From Acidobacteriota bacterium (GTDB lineage: Bacteria > Acidobacteriota > Thermoanaerobaculia > UBA5066), in the NCBI GenBank assembly GCA_029781975.1, contig JAKOVQ010000046.1, positions 157,389 to 221,388 of the forward strand: DNA of 64,000 nt, read 5' to 3'. Every line of letters begins with the position of its first letter. The first letter of the stretch is position 1. Position numbers and translations under genes: made by a program. Of this stretch, positions 6,307 to 15,449 are shown one piece after another. A model generated the notes under the pieces. The model was not told the DNA's origin and searched no databases. It worked only from the letters and a program-made list of their open reading frames with translations.

Positions 6307-8814
6307 ATGAGTGAACCGAAACGGAGGGTCCTCGCAGCTCTCACCACGGCCGCGGTCGCCGCCTGCGCCGTCGTGGCCGCGCTCGCCGGCCTCTACGGGG
6401 CGCCCGCGAGCGCCCAGGCGACGACCCCGGGCTACCGGGTGGTCGGCTGGAACAACCTCGGCATGCACTGCGACGACGCGGACTTCTCGGTCTTCTCGAT
6501 CCTCCCCCCCTACAACGTCCTCGTGGCGCAGGTCATCGACCCGAACGGCGCGCTGGTGACGAACCCGTCCGGAATCACGGTCACCTACCAGGCCGTCGCC
6601 GACCCGAGCGGGTCGATCAACACGACCTCCGCGGGCAAGACGAACTTCTGGGACCACATCTTTGCCCTCTTCGGCGTGTCGCTCCCGGTGGACTTCGGGC
6701 TGGCGGGCGCGAACATGCCGGGGATCTCGAACACGCCGCAGACCATGACCTTCGACGCGGCGCGCCACTGGTTCATCGCCGACGGCGTCCCCATCGTTCC
6801 GCGCGACGACGCCGGGAACCGGAACTTCTACCCGCTCATGCGGGTCTCGGTTCGGAACTCGTCGGGCACCGTCCTGGCCTCCAGCGACGTGGTCCTCCCG
6901 GTCTCGGACGAGATGTCGTGCAAGTCGTGCCACGCGTCCGGCTCCTCGGCGGCCGCCAAGCCGGCCGCGGGGTGGGTCTACGACTCCGACCCGGAGCGCG
7001 ACTACCGCCTCAACGTCCTCCGCCTCCACGACGACCGGCAGCTCTCCGACCCCACCTTCACGGCTGCCCTCCGGACCCTCGGCTACGACGCGGCCGGCCT
7101 GTACGCCACCGCCACGACCGGCGGACGCGCGGTGCTCTGCGCGGCCTGCCACGGCTCGAACGCGCTCCCCGGCACCGGCATCTCCGGCATCGCGCCGCTG
7201 ACCAACGCGGTCCACTCCCTCCACGCCGGGGTGATCGACCCGACCAACGGCCAGACGCTCGACGCGAGCACGAACCGCTCCGCCTGCTACCGCTGCCACC
7301 CCGGCTCGACCACCCGGTGCCTCCGGGGCGTCATGGGCAACTCGGTCGCGGTCGACGGCACGATGGACATCCAGTGCCAGAACTGCCACGGCCCGATGAG
7401 CGCCGTCGGCGCCTCCACGCGGCAGGGCTGGTTCCAGGAGCCCGCCTGCCAGAGCTGCCACACGGGAACCGCGGTCACGAACTCGGGCTCGATCCGGTTC
7501 ACCTCGGTCTTCTCCTCGCCCGGCGTGGTCCGGACGGCGGCCGACCAGACCTTCGCCACGAACCCGGACACGCCCCTTCCGGGCACCTCCCTCTACCGCT
7601 TCTCGGTCGGCCACGGGGGCCTCCAGTGCGAGGCCTGCCACGGCGCCACGCACGCCGAGTACCCGTCGTCGCACGTCAACGACAACATCATGGCCACGTC
7701 GCTCCAGGGGCACGCCGGGACGCTCGCCGAGTGCGGGGCCTGCCACAACCCGGTCCCCTCGACCCGGAACGGGGGGCCCCACGGGATGCACCCGGTCGGA
7801 CAGGCCTGGGTGAGCGCTCACGAGAGCGCGGCCGAGAGCGGAAGGTCCGCGTGTCAGGCGTGCCACGGCACGGACTACCGCGGCACCGTCCTCTCCCGCT
7901 CGTTCGCCGACCGGACCATCTCCGCCTTCGGGACGAAGAGGTTCTGGCGCGGCTTCCAGATCGGCTGCTACACCTGCCACAACGGCCCGTCGAGCGAGAG
8001 CGGCAGCTCGAACACGCCGGCGGTCGTCCAGGACCTGACGGCCGCCACCGGAGCCGGGGTGCCGGTCGCGATCCAGCTCCTGGCCACCGACGCGAACGGG
8101 AACCCGCTCACCCTCCGCGTCGTCTCGCAGCCGGCCAACGGGACGGTCGGTCTCTCCGGGACGACCGCGACGTACTTCCCCTTCGACGGCTTCTCCGGCT
8201 CCGACACCTTCACCTACGCGGCGTGGGACGGCTCGACCGACTCGAACCTGGGTCACGTCTCCATCGCGGTCGCGGGCGCCGGGTGCACCCTCGCCTGCAG
8301 CGCGGCCGCGCCCGCCACGGGGACGACCGGGACCGCCGTCCAATTCAGCGGCTCGGCCACCCCGTCGAACTGCACCGGCCCGATCGGCTACCTCTGGGAC
8401 TTCGGCGACGGGAGCCCGACCTCGACCTTCCAGAACCCGACCCACACCTACGCCTCCGCCGGGACGTTCACCTGGACGTTGACCACCTCGGTCGGCGGCG
8501 CCACCTGCACGCGGACCGGGACCATCACCGTCTCCGCCCCCCAGGGTTGCTCCCTCTCCTGCACCGCTAAGGTCCCGACCGGCGGACGGCGCGGGAGGTC
8601 GGTCACGTTCGCGGCCACGTCGACGCGATCGGGCTGTCCCGAGGGCCAGACCCTCCGCTACCGGTGGACGTTCGGGGACGGCGGGACCGCGACGGGGAGC
8701 ACGACGCAGCACACCTACAAGCGCACCGGCACGTACAGCTGGACGCTGACGGTCACCTACGCCTCGGCGACCTGCACCCGCTCGGGCACGATTACCATTC
8801 GCTCGGGGGACTGA
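6307..8814 (+). CDS. Secreted nine-haem c-type cytochrome with Ig-like and PKD domains
   Basis: An 835-residue exported protein. It has a signal peptide ending near PASAQA, then an N-terminal domain with GWNNLGMHC, a signature I associate with acidobacterial and deltaproteobacterial multihaem proteins. Nine CxxCH motifs lie between about residues 205 and 557 (CKSCH, CAACH, CYRCH, CQNCH, CQSCH, CEACH, CGACH, CQACH, CYTCH). An Ig/cadherin-like domain follows at about 570-655, then two PKD domains, each with a WxFGDG motif. Haems would be attached outside the cytoplasm. It probably moves electrons at the envelope or cell surface, with the PKD domains as adhesive or spacer modules (inference). 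No cytochrome maturation or other electron-transfer genes are adjacent. AGGAGG precedes the ATG. Confidence 0.9.
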   Translation: MSEPKRRVLAALTTAAVAACAVVAALAGLYGAPASAQATTPGYRVVGWNNLGMHCDDADFSVFSILPPYNVLVAQVIDPNGALVTNPSGITVTYQAVADPSGSINTTSAGKTNFWDHIFALFGVSLPVDFGLAGANMPGISNTPQTMTFDAARHWFIADGVPIVPRDDAGNRNFYPLMRVSVRNSSGTVLASSDVVLPVSDEMSCKSCHASGSSAAAKPAAGWVYDSDPERDYRLNVLRLHDDRQLSDPTFTAALRTLGYDAAGLYATATTGGRAVLCAACHGSNALPGTGISGIAPLTNAVHSLHAGVIDPTNGQTLDASTNRSACYRCHPGSTTRCLRGVMGNSVAVDGTMDIQCQNCHGPMSAVGASTRQGWFQEPACQSCHTGTAVTNSGSIRFTSVFSSPGVVRTAADQTFATNPDTPLPGTSLYRFSVGHGGLQCEACHGATHAEYPSSHVNDNIMATSLQGHAGTLAECGACHNPVPSTRNGGPHGMHPVGQAWVSAHESAAESGRSACQACHGTDYRGTVLSRSFADRTISAFGTKRFWRGFQIGCYTCHNGPSSESGSSNTPAVVQDLTAATGAGVPVAIQLLATDANGNPLTLRVVSQPANGTVGLSGTTATYFPFDGFSGSDTFTYAAWDGSTDSNLGHVSIAVAGAGCTLACSAAAPATGTTGTAVQFSGSATPSNCTGPIGYLWDFGDGSPTSTFQNPTHTYASAGTFTWTLTTSVGGATCTRTGTITVSAPQGCSLSCTAKVPTGGRRGRSVTFAATSTRSGCPEGQTLRYRWTFGDGGTATGSTTQHTYKRTGTYSWTLTVTYASATCTRSGTITIRSGD

Positions 8815-8827
8815 CCGGTCCCCGCCC

Positions 8828-8870
8828 GGCTCGCGGGGGCCCGTCGCTGGAGACGGGGCCCCCGCGAGCC
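8828..8870. terminator. Strong bidirectional hairpin between convergent genes
   Basis: An 18-bp stem (GGCTCGCGGGGGCCCGTC paired with its complement, one bulged G) and a 6-base loop. It lies exactly between the cytochrome stop and the stop of the convergent HHH gene. The T-tract is poor, but the stem is the most extensive in the window. Confidence 0.75.
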
Positions 8871-8877
8871 TCGCCCG

Positions 8878-9282
8878 TCAGTACGAGACCTTGCGCGGGA
8901 GCTTCTTCGCCTGCGCGATCCAGTCCTGGACCTTCGAGAGCGCGGGGAGCTGGCGCACGAGCTTCTTCTCGGCGTTCACCTGGGCCATTTTCTCGACGAG
9001 GTTCTCCGCCTTCCGGTTCGCGAGCTCGACGACGGTGTCGACGCCGGCGTTCTCGAGGAGGTCGGCGTACTGCGTGCCGACGCCCTTGACCCGGAAGAGG
9101 TCGGCCCGGTTGACCCAGCCGAGGATCAGCTTCTCGCTGAGCCCCGCCTTCGCCGCCAGCGCCGCGCGCCCCTTCTTCGTCGCGCCCGCCTCGAGCAGCG
9201 CCGCCTTCGAACGAAGGCCGAGGGCCTTCAGCTTCTCTCCGTAGACCTCGCCGATCCCCTCGATCGCCTTGATGCCTGCCAT
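8878..9282 (-). CDS. DUF4332 helix-hairpin-helix protein
   Basis: A 134-residue cytoplasmic protein with two HhH-like hairpins: IEGIGEVYGEKLKALG near the N-terminus and VKGVGTQYADLLENAGV near residue 65. This is the DUF4332 pattern. HhH units usually contact nucleic acid without sequence specificity, so a DNA or RNA-associated role is plausible but unproven. The start ATG at 9282 has GGAGG about 7 bases upstream. It is a single-gene unit facing the cytochrome gene. Confidence 0.8.
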   Translation of the reverse strand: MAGIKAIEGIGEVYGEKLKALGLRSKAALLEAGATKKGRAALAAKAGLSEKLILGWVNRADLFRVKGVGTQYADLLENAGVDTVVELANRKAENLVEKMAQVNAEKKLVRQLPALSKVQDWIAQAKKLPRKVSY

Positions 9283-9396
9283 GTCGCGCCTCCTTCTCGT
9301 GTCGACGGGGAAGAGTCTAGGCCCGTTTGCGCGGCCCGCGCGGTCGGCGGTCCTCGTCGCCGGAGCGGGAGCAGCCGGTCTCGCCTCGGACCGGCG

Positions 9397-10191
9397 CTAC
9401 GCCCGCGGTCTCCGGGGGACGAACGCCGAGGTCCGCCGGACGTACTCCGCGTACTCCGGCCGGGTCGCCGCCATGTGCGCGTCGAGCAGGGCGACGCCGG
9501 AGACCTTCACGAGGAGGAACGTCATCAGGGCCGGGGCGAAGACGGTCGCCCACCCCATCGCGGTGTCGAGGGACGCGACCCAGAACCCCCACCAGAGGAG
9601 CGCCTCGCCGAAGTAGTTCGGGTGGCGGCTGTACCGCCAGAGGCCGCGGTCGAGGACGCTCCTCGGCTCCGCCGGGACGGCCTTCGCGCGCTCGCGGCGG
9701 AACGCGGCGAGCTGGGCGTCGGCGGTGGCCTCGATCGCGAGGCCCGCGGCGAAGAGGCCGAGGCCGAGGAGGTCGGCGGGGGAGACGGCGTCGGGCGCCG
9801 AGGCGGCCGCCGCCAGCTGGAGCGGCGCCGAGATCAGGACGACCAGGAAGCCCTGGAGGAGGAAGACCTGGAAGAAGCTGACCCACCAGTACCGCTCGGG
9901 GCCGTAGCGGCGGCGGAAGGCGGCGTACCGCGGGTCCTCGGGCTTCCCGAGGCTCCGCAGGAGGAGGTAGAGGAAGAGGCGGATCGCCCAGACGCCGACC
10001 ATGACGAGGAGCAGCGTCTTGCCCGGCGTGAAGCCGGTCCGGGCGACGGTGTGCGCCGTGACGAGGAGGAAGCCAGCCGACCAGAACGGGTCGACGATGC
10101 TCGCGTCGCGCAGGAGGACGCTCGCCCCCCAGAGGACGGTCATCAGGGCGAGGACGAGCGCCGCGTTCCAGGCCAGGAGCTCGAACGTCAC
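9397..10191 (-). CDS. DUF1295 integral membrane protein (steroid 5-alpha-reductase/ICMT-like fold)
   Basis: A 264-residue membrane protein with several hydrophobic helices. The C-terminal signature RHPNYFGE and a downstream EYVRRTSAF belong to the DUF1295 family (COG3752), related to NADPH-dependent steroid reductases and isoprenylcysteine methyltransferases. It probably acts on a lipid or lipid-like substrate in the membrane. The GTG start at 10191 overlaps the acyltransferase stop as GTGA, so it is translationally coupled as the third gene of the operon. The longer track ORF upstream is a shadow of the acyltransferase. Confidence 0.85.
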   Translation of the reverse strand: MTFELLAWNAALVLALMTVLWGASVLLRDASIVDPFWSAGFLLVTAHTVARTGFTPGKTLLLVMVGVWAIRLFLYLLLRSLGKPEDPRYAAFRRRYGPERYWWVSFFQVFLLQGFLVVLISAPLQLAAAASAPDAVSPADLLGLGLFAAGLAIEATADAQLAAFRRERAKAVPAEPRSVLDRGLWRYSRHPNYFGEALLWWGFWVASLDTAMGWATVFAPALMTFLLVKVSGVALLDAHMAATRPEYAEYVRRTSAFVPRRPRA

Positions 10192-11228
10192 CGGGGTCTC
10201 TCCGCGGACGGCTCCGGCACGCTCGCCCCCGAGATCCAGCGGTCCATCTCCGCCCACCGCTCGAAGAGCCATCGGTCGCGGCCCTCGGCCGGGATCGTCG
10301 ACGCCCGAAAGCGGCGGAGCCGGACGCGAAGGGTCCCGCCGACGAGGGCTCCGTGCCAGAACCGCGGGAAGGTCGAGGCCCCCTCGAAGCCGGTGTGCTC
10401 GAGAAGGACGACGTCGAGCCCCTTCGCCTCCTCGAGGAGGGCGAGCGGACCGCGGAGCTTCGGGGGGAGGACGTTCCGGAACGAGGCCGCGATCGCGGCC
10501 AGGGCGTCTTCCCCCTTCTCCGCGAGCGCCGCGACGGCCGCCGCGCGCCGCGGGTCGCTGAAGCGCTTCCCCTCGGGGTAGATGAGGACGGCCGAGCGGG
10601 CGTCGAGCCCGCGGGCGAGGGCCGCGACGGCGGCGACCTCCGCCTCGAGGCCGGGTCCCCGCCGCCTCACGAAGGCGTTCGGAAGGCGGCGGCCGACGAT
10701 GTCGAGGCAGGGGTCCCAGAGGAGCTCGCGCTTCAGGACGTAGCGCAGGAGGAGGCGCCGGGGGTTCGCGACGAACGCCGCCGCGAGGACCGTGTCGGCC
10801 ACGCTGGCGTGGCGCGCGAAGAGGAGGAACGGGGCCTCGTCCGCGAGGGCGAGACCCTCGGTGGAGACCCTCATCGAGAAGAGGCGCCGGCTCCCGAAGA
10901 AGAGGGCATCGCTCCAGCGCCGCTGGAGCGCGGCGTTCCGCTCGAGCCAGCGCCGGGGCCCGCCGACGCGGCCGCCGAGCGTGACGACCCAGAGCGCCGC
11001 GGCGGCGACGACGCCGCCCGCCTCGCACGCGAGGTAGAGCGCGAAGAACCCGAGCGCCCGGGTCCGGGGGAGGGTCCTGGCCGCGCCGGCGAGGGTGTCC
11101 CAGGCGATGCCAATGGCGGCCCAGAGCGGGGCCGCGACCACCGCCGTCACCCCCAGCAGGAGGGCGACCGGTACGGTCACCGCCCGGCGGGACCAGATCG
11201 CCAGGAGCGGCTCGGACCGCGGCGTCAC
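10188..11228 (-). CDS. 1-acyl-sn-glycerol-3-phosphate acyltransferase-like (PlsC family) membrane protein
   Basis: A 346-residue protein. N-terminal hydrophobic helices precede a PlsC-type acyltransferase domain with the HX4D motif as RHASVADT, and a later YPEGKRFS resembling the EGT block. It probably transfers acyl groups to a lipid acceptor; the exact acceptor is unknown, and it is longer than housekeeping PlsC. The GTG start at 11228 overlaps the DUF2177 stop (GTGA), and its own stop overlaps the DUF1295 start. Coupled translation of three membrane-lipid proteins suggests one pathway. Confidence 0.85.
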   Translation of the reverse strand: MTPRSEPLLAIWSRRAVTVPVALLLGVTAVVAAPLWAAIGIAWDTLAGAARTLPRTRALGFFALYLACEAGGVVAAAALWVVTLGGRVGGPRRWLERNAALQRRWSDALFFGSRRLFSMRVSTEGLALADEAPFLLFARHASVADTVLAAAFVANPRRLLLRYVLKRELLWDPCLDIVGRRLPNAFVRRRGPGLEAEVAAVAALARGLDARSAVLIYPEGKRFSDPRRAAAVAALAEKGEDALAAIAASFRNVLPPKLRGPLALLEEAKGLDVVLLEHTGFEGASTFPRFWHGALVGGTLRVRLRRFRASTIPAEGRDRWLFERWAEMDRWISGASVPEPSAERPR

Positions 11229-11674
11229 CGGCGGGCGCCCTCCACGCCCCGCTGCGCGACCTTCCCCGCCAGGGCGGCGGCGGCCGTGAGGGCCACGCCC
11301 CAGGCGATGTCGATCGGCACGATCCAGGCCGGCCAGTCGCGGAGCACCGCCCAGTTCGTCAGCTCGTAGGTCGCGTAGGCCACGAGCCCGAGCCCGGCGC
11401 CCCGCCGGGCCGCGTGGAGGGGACCCTCGCTGCGGAGGACGGCCCACGCGACCGTGACCGCCACGTAGAACGCGTAGAAGAGGAGGGCGGCCGGCCAGAG
11501 GACCTCCGGGCGCCGGAGAGGACCGAGGGCGGAGTCGTAGAGACCGCGCGCTACGAAGCCGAGCCATGCGAGGTCGAGGACGAGCGTCGTCGCGGCCGTC
11601 GCCAGAGTCGCCAGCGTCGCCGCGGCCGTCGCCGCGGCCCCGGGTCCGGGTCCCTTCTCAGGCCGAGACTTCAA
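11225..11674 (-). CDS. DUF2177 membrane protein
   Basis: A 149-residue protein with four hydrophobic helices. The motif DLAWLGFVARGLYDSALGPL and a later ELTNWAVL are typical of DUF2177. Family members recur near fatty-acid-modifying genes (Cfa-like methyltransferases, DUF1295) in other bacteria. No Cfa gene is present here. It is the first gene of the coupled operon. The start ATG at 11674 follows a short Thr/Ala-rich tail; an internal start is possible. Confidence 0.82.
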   Translation of the reverse strand: MKSRPEKGPGPGAAATAAATLATLATAATTLVLDLAWLGFVARGLYDSALGPLRRPEVLWPAALLFYAFYVAVTVAWAVLRSEGPLHAARRGAGLGLVAYATYELTNWAVLRDWPAWIVPIDIAWGVALTAAAALAGKVAQRGVEGARR

Positions 11675-11795
11675 CGATCACCTCCGCCCGATCTCTACGA
11701 CATCATGACCCGCCCGGACTCATCGGTCCTCCCGGACCTCCTGGACGCGTCCTTCGCGAGCTTCGGGCGGGACGAGGCGACCCGGCCGCGCCCTG

Positions 11796-12347
11796 TCAGG
11801 CGGTGTGCGCCTTCACCCAGGCGACGTACCGGTCCATCCAGCCCTGAAGGAAACCTTTGGGGCCCGCCGCCAGGTCGCCCGCCTCGTCGAAGAGCCCGTC
11901 CTTCGCCTGGATGAAGGCCTCGGGCTGGCCGAGGGTCGGCACGTCCAGGTAGGCGAGGATGTTGCGCAGGTGCTGCTGCGCCATCGCCGTGCCGAAAGCC
12001 CCGGGCGAGGCGCCCAGGATGCCTGCGGGCTTGCCCGCCCAGGCGCTCTGGCCGTAGGGCCGCGAGGCCTGGTCGATGGCGTTCTTGAGGACGCCCGGGA
12101 TGGACCGGTTGTATTCGGGGGTGACGAAGAGGAGGCCCTGTGCGGCCGCGAGCTCCCCCTTCAGCCTCTTGACGGGCGCGGCCGGGCTCGCGTCGTCGTC
12201 CTGGTTGTAGAGGGGCAGGTCGCCGATCTGGGACTGCCTGAAAGAGAACTCCGCCGGCGCCAGCTTCGCGACGGCGCTGGCCAGCTTGCGATTAAAGGAG
12301 TCACGGCGAAGGCTGCCGACGACGACGGCGATCCGATAGCTGCTCAC
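11796..12347 (-). CDS. NADPH-dependent FMN reductase (ChrR/YieF-like)
   Basis: A 183-residue flavodoxin-fold protein. GSLRRDSFNRKLA forms the FMN phosphate site near the N-terminus, and TPEYNRSIPGVLKNAID is the family signature near residue 75. It reduces quinones, chromate or other electron acceptors using NAD(P)H in the cytoplasm; the natural substrate is uncertain. It is a stand-alone gene with ATG at 12347 and GGAGGT just upstream (AGGGAGGTCCCC). It is divergent from the DUF3597 gene across a 207-base region. Confidence 0.9.
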   Translation of the reverse strand: MSSYRIAVVVGSLRRDSFNRKLASAVAKLAPAEFSFRQSQIGDLPLYNQDDDASPAAPVKRLKGELAAAQGLLFVTPEYNRSIPGVLKNAIDQASRPYGQSAWAGKPAGILGASPGAFGTAMAQQHLRNILAYLDVPTLGQPEAFIQAKDGLFDEAGDLAAGPKGFLQGWMDRYVAWVKAHTA

Positions 12348-12554
12348 GGGGACCTCCCTGCTGCAAGCCCGTGGCCTGCGAGCTCGTCCCGCACGCTACC
12401 ACGGCCGGTTTCGCCGCCGGCAATGCTCGGGTTCCCAAACGGTTCGTTGACTATCGGCCCACCCGCCCGTACCGTGGACGTCCTGGTCGGTGGCGACGCC
12501 TCTCTGTAATCAGGCAGTGTCGCGCCGTCGCCCGAATCGACAAAGGAGAGCACC

Positions 12555-12965
12555 ATGGGCTTTTTCGGAAAGATCCTCGCGAAGCTCGGCATCGGCAAGG
12601 AGGACGCGGCCCCGGCGCCCGTGCCGGTCCCGGTCCCGGCTCCCGTCCCGTCCGCGGTCACGCCCGTCGTGGCGCCGATCGCAGCGGCGCCGGCTCCGAT
12701 CGCGGTCGTCGACGTCGTCGCGCACCTGGAGCAGCTCGCGGCGGCGAACCCTCAGAAGCTGAACTGGCGGACCTCCATCGTCGACCTCCTGAAGCTCCTC
12801 GACATCGACAGCAGCTTCGCGGCCCGCAAGGAGCTGGCCACGGAGCTGGGCTGCCCCGCGGAGCTGATGGGGGATTCTGCGAAAATGAACGTCTGGCTGC
12901 ACAAGACGGTCCTCGCGCGGATCGCCGCCAACGGCGGAAACGTCCCGGCGGACCTCCTGGACTGA
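12555..12965 (+). CDS. DUF3597 protein
   Basis: A 136-residue protein. After MGFFGKILAKLGIG comes a Pro/Ala/Val-rich linker of about 40 residues, then a compact helical domain with LNWRTSIVDLLKLLDIDSS and LGCPAELMGDSAKMN, the DUF3597 signature. There is no signal peptide. The function of the family is unknown. AAAGGAG lies about 8 bases before the ATG. It is followed after 34 bases by a DUF937 gene on the same strand, and both families may be linked to LysM/YidB-like small envelope or stress proteins (inference). Confidence 0.85.
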   Translation: MGFFGKILAKLGIGKEDAAPAPVPVPVPAPVPSAVTPVVAPIAAAPAPIAVVDVVAHLEQLAAANPQKLNWRTSIVDLLKLLDIDSSFAARKELATELGCPAELMGDSAKMNVWLHKTVLARIAANGGNVPADLLD

Positions 12966-12999
12966 CGCGCGGGACGAGAGCGCCCGAGGAGGAAGAGAC

Positions 13000-13608
13000 A
13001 TGCAGATCACCGACATCCTCGCCCAGATGGGGGGCCTCCAGTCGATGGCACGGGAGCTGGGGATCAGCGAGTCGGAGGCGGCGAGCGGCGCCGCGGCGCT
13101 CGCCCCGGCCATTCTCGGCGGGTTCAAGAAGCAGGCGCAGGCGCAGCCCGCGGGTCTCGAAGGGCTCGGCGGCCTCCTCGGGCAGCTCGGCGGCGGGGGT
13201 CTGCTCGACAACGTCCTGTCGCCGGAGCCGACGGACGTGAATCGCGGCAACGACGTCCTCGGGCAGATCTTCGGCGGGAAGGACGTGAGCCGCGCGGTCG
13301 CGCAGAACGCGTCGTCGCAGTCGGGGCTCGACTCGGGCGTGCTGAGGAAGATGCTGCCGATGCTGGCGATGCTCGTCGCCGGCTACATGGCGAAGCAGGG
13401 AGGCGGCGCCGCCGCGACGCAGCCCGAGCCGGGCGGCGGGGGGCTCGGCGGCCTCCTGGGCGGCCTCTTCGGCGGCGGGAGCCCGGCGGCGGGTAACGCG
13501 GTACCGGGAGCCGCCGCGCCGGGGGGGCTCGCCTCGATGCTCGACCTCGACGGGGACGGCAACCCGCTGGACGACATCCTGAAGATGGCCGGCAAGGCCC
13601 TGGGCTAG
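13000..13608 (+). CDS. DUF937 (YidB-like) glycine-rich protein
   Basis: A 202-residue protein with an N-terminal helical segment (ITDILAQMGG, ISESEAASGAAALAPAIL) typical of DUF937. A central part follows containing LGQIFGGKDVSRAVAQ, then a long Gly/Ala-rich tail ending in LDLDGDGNPLDDILKMAGKALG, a calcium-loop-like DLDGDG motif. The function is unknown. GAGGAAGAG precedes the ATG. It is probably co-transcribed with the DUF3597 gene just upstream. Confidence 0.85.
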   Translation: MQITDILAQMGGLQSMARELGISESEAASGAAALAPAILGGFKKQAQAQPAGLEGLGGLLGQLGGGGLLDNVLSPEPTDVNRGNDVLGQIFGGKDVSRAVAQNASSQSGLDSGVLRKMLPMLAMLVAGYMAKQGGGAAATQPEPGGGGLGGLLGGLFGGGSPAAGNAVPGAAAPGGLASMLDLDGDGNPLDDILKMAGKALG

Positions 13609-13801
13609 CCTCGCCGGGGCTGGTGAGGTCGCAGGAGGCGCGTCCGGTGGCGCGCTGGCAGCGGAGCTCCGGTCGTCAGGCGCTGCCCGGCGGGGGAGGA
13701 GGCTCGCCTTCCCCGCGCCTCGCGTAGGATCGCGCCCTCGGAGGTGACCGACGGGGACGCGCGGCGACGATGGCCTCCTCAGCTCGCCGTTCCGGCGGCT
13801 C

Positions 13802-15124
13802 GTGAAGCTCGGCGGGCTCGTCGGGAGGGTCGGGGCGTCGGTGGCGGGGAGCCGCCTCGTCTCGCTCGCCCTCCCCGGGGCGTCGAAGGGGGCGAAGCGG
13901 GCGGAGAACCTCGTCCGGAACGCCGAGCGGATCGTGGAGACGCTGGGGCAGCTGAAGGGGGCGGCGATGAAGGCCGGCCAGATGCTGAGCCTTCAGGACA
14001 CGCTCCTGCCGCCCGAGGTGGCCGCGGTCCTGAGGTCGCTCCAGAAGCAGGCCCCCCGGATCCCGTTCGAGGTGGTCCTCGGGGAGCTGAGGGCCGAGAT
14101 CCCCGACTTCGAGCGCGTCTTCGCGCACATCGAGCCCGAGGCGTTCGCCGCGGCCTCCATCGGCCAGGTCCACCGCGCCACCCTGGCCGACGGGAGGGAG
14201 GTGGCCGTCAAGATCCAGTACCCCGGGATCGACCGGGTGGTGGAGGCCGACCTCGGGAACCTCCGCCGCGTCCTCAAGACGCTCCTCGGGCTCGTCTCCT
14301 CCGTCGACTTCGACCCGGTCTGGCGCGAGCTCCGCGCGCGGCTGCGCGAGGAGCTGGACTACCTCCACGAGGCCGAGAGCCTGCGCCGGATGGCGGCGCT
14401 CCACGCCGACGTGCCGGACGTGGTGATCCCGCGGGTCGTGGACGAGGCGACGACGCGGAGCGTCCTGACGATGGACTACGTGCCGGGCCTCTCGCCCGAC
14501 GAGGCGTGCTCGGACCGCTACCGGCAGGAGCTGAAGGACCAGTGGGGCCTCGTCCTCTTCGACCTCCTCCTGCGCGGCCTCTTCACCCACCGGTTCCTCC
14601 ACGCCGACCCCAACCTCGCCAACTTCGCGTTCCTGCCCGACGGGAGGGTCGTCGTCTACGACCTCGGCTGCACGAAGGAGGTGCCGGCGCGGCTGGCGCG
14701 CGGGTACGCCGAGCTCTGCTTCGCCGTCCTCGAGGAGCGGGTGGACGACGTCCCGCGGGTCCTCGCCCGGATGGGGGTGCGCCGCGGCGACGGCGAGCCC
14801 CTCTCGGACGAGCTGGTCGCGCCGTACGTCGAGTCGGTCCTGAAGGTCGTCCACGACGCGAGGCCGTACCGCTTCGGCGAGGACGGCCGCGTCCACCGCC
14901 GCATCTTCGACGCCGTCTCGTCGAACCTCGGCGACACGGCGGGGATCCGGTTCCCGCGCGACATCGTCTTCGTCAACCGGACGGTCGTCGGGCTGTTCGG
15001 GAACCTCTCGCGCCTGAAGGCGACGGGGCCGTGGCGCGAGCACGTGGAGCGGTTCGCGGCGACGGCCGTGGGCGGGCGCGGGCGGGGAGGCGGGGGGGCG
15101 TTCGCTCCTCCCGCTCGCCGCTGA
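13802..15124 (+). CDS. ABC1/AarF/UbiB-family atypical kinase
   Basis: A 440-residue ADCK-type protein. Seen: KxGQ motif KAGQMLS at about residue 58, the Ala-rich loop in [20 protein letters not shown] with the catalytic lysine, HADPNLANF in the catalytic loop and YDLG as the metal-binding DFG equivalent. UbiB-like proteins support quinone synthesis or lipid homeostasis by ATPase or kinase-like activity. No ubi or men genes are nearby. The first in-frame start is GTG at 13802. The reading frame stays open upstream (SSPFRR) without a start codon, so a few N-terminal residues may be lost or an unusual start used. Confidence 0.88.
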   Translation: MKLGGLVGRVGASVAGSRLVSLALPGASKGAKRAENLVRNAERIVETLGQLKGAAMKAGQMLSLQDTLLPPEVAAVLRSLQKQAPRIPFEVVLGELRAEIPDFERVFAHIEPEAFAAASIGQVHRATLADGREVAVKIQYPGIDRVVEADLGNLRRVLKTLLGLVSSVDFDPVWRELRARLREELDYLHEAESLRRMAALHADVPDVVIPRVVDEATTRSVLTMDYVPGLSPDEACSDRYRQELKDQWGLVLFDLLLRGLFTHRFLHADPNLANFAFLPDGRVVVYDLGCTKEVPARLARGYAELCFAVLEERVDDVPRVLARMGVRRGDGEPLSDELVAPYVESVLKVVHDARPYRFGEDGRVHRRIFDAVSSNLGDTAGIRFPRDIVFVNRTVVGLFGNLSRLKATGPWREHVERFAATAVGGRGRGGGGAFAPPARR

Positions 15125-15449
15125 GCGCTGCCGTTCGTCGGCGACGGCGCACCGGCCGGCTCTGTCTCGCGCCTCATGTCCGTAGCTGACGACGCGGGTG
15201 GCACCTGCCACGACTCCCCGATCTTCTACTGCAGTTGCAGGAGCCGGCAAACCCGCCGGATGCCATCGTTCGTCGCGAAGAGGCTCGGTGCGGGAGGTCC
15301 ACGCCGGCAGCGCGGTCGTGGGACGGGCCAGCAGGATTGCGGGCGAACAGTCCCACGTGCTGACGCGGGTCGTGGGGCGCTATCGGGTCCCGGGCGGGTG
15401 ACGGGGCGCTCGGACGTCGAAGGGAGCCAGCACCGCCCCTGCCCCGCGG
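15125..15449. other. 325-base stretch without a supported gene
   Basis: Lies between the ABC1 kinase and a convergent secreted-protein gene. Only short ORFs with unnatural composition cross it. The one structure I see is a spaced inverted repeat, GTGGGAC at 15318 and GTCCCAC at 15350. It could end transcription from either side but has no T-tract. Confidence 0.45.

Noticed and set aside
6154-8712. Minus-strand ORF of 852 codons
   Set aside because: Antisense to the multihaem cytochrome and made of Arg/Gly/Val runs. No homology is recognisable.
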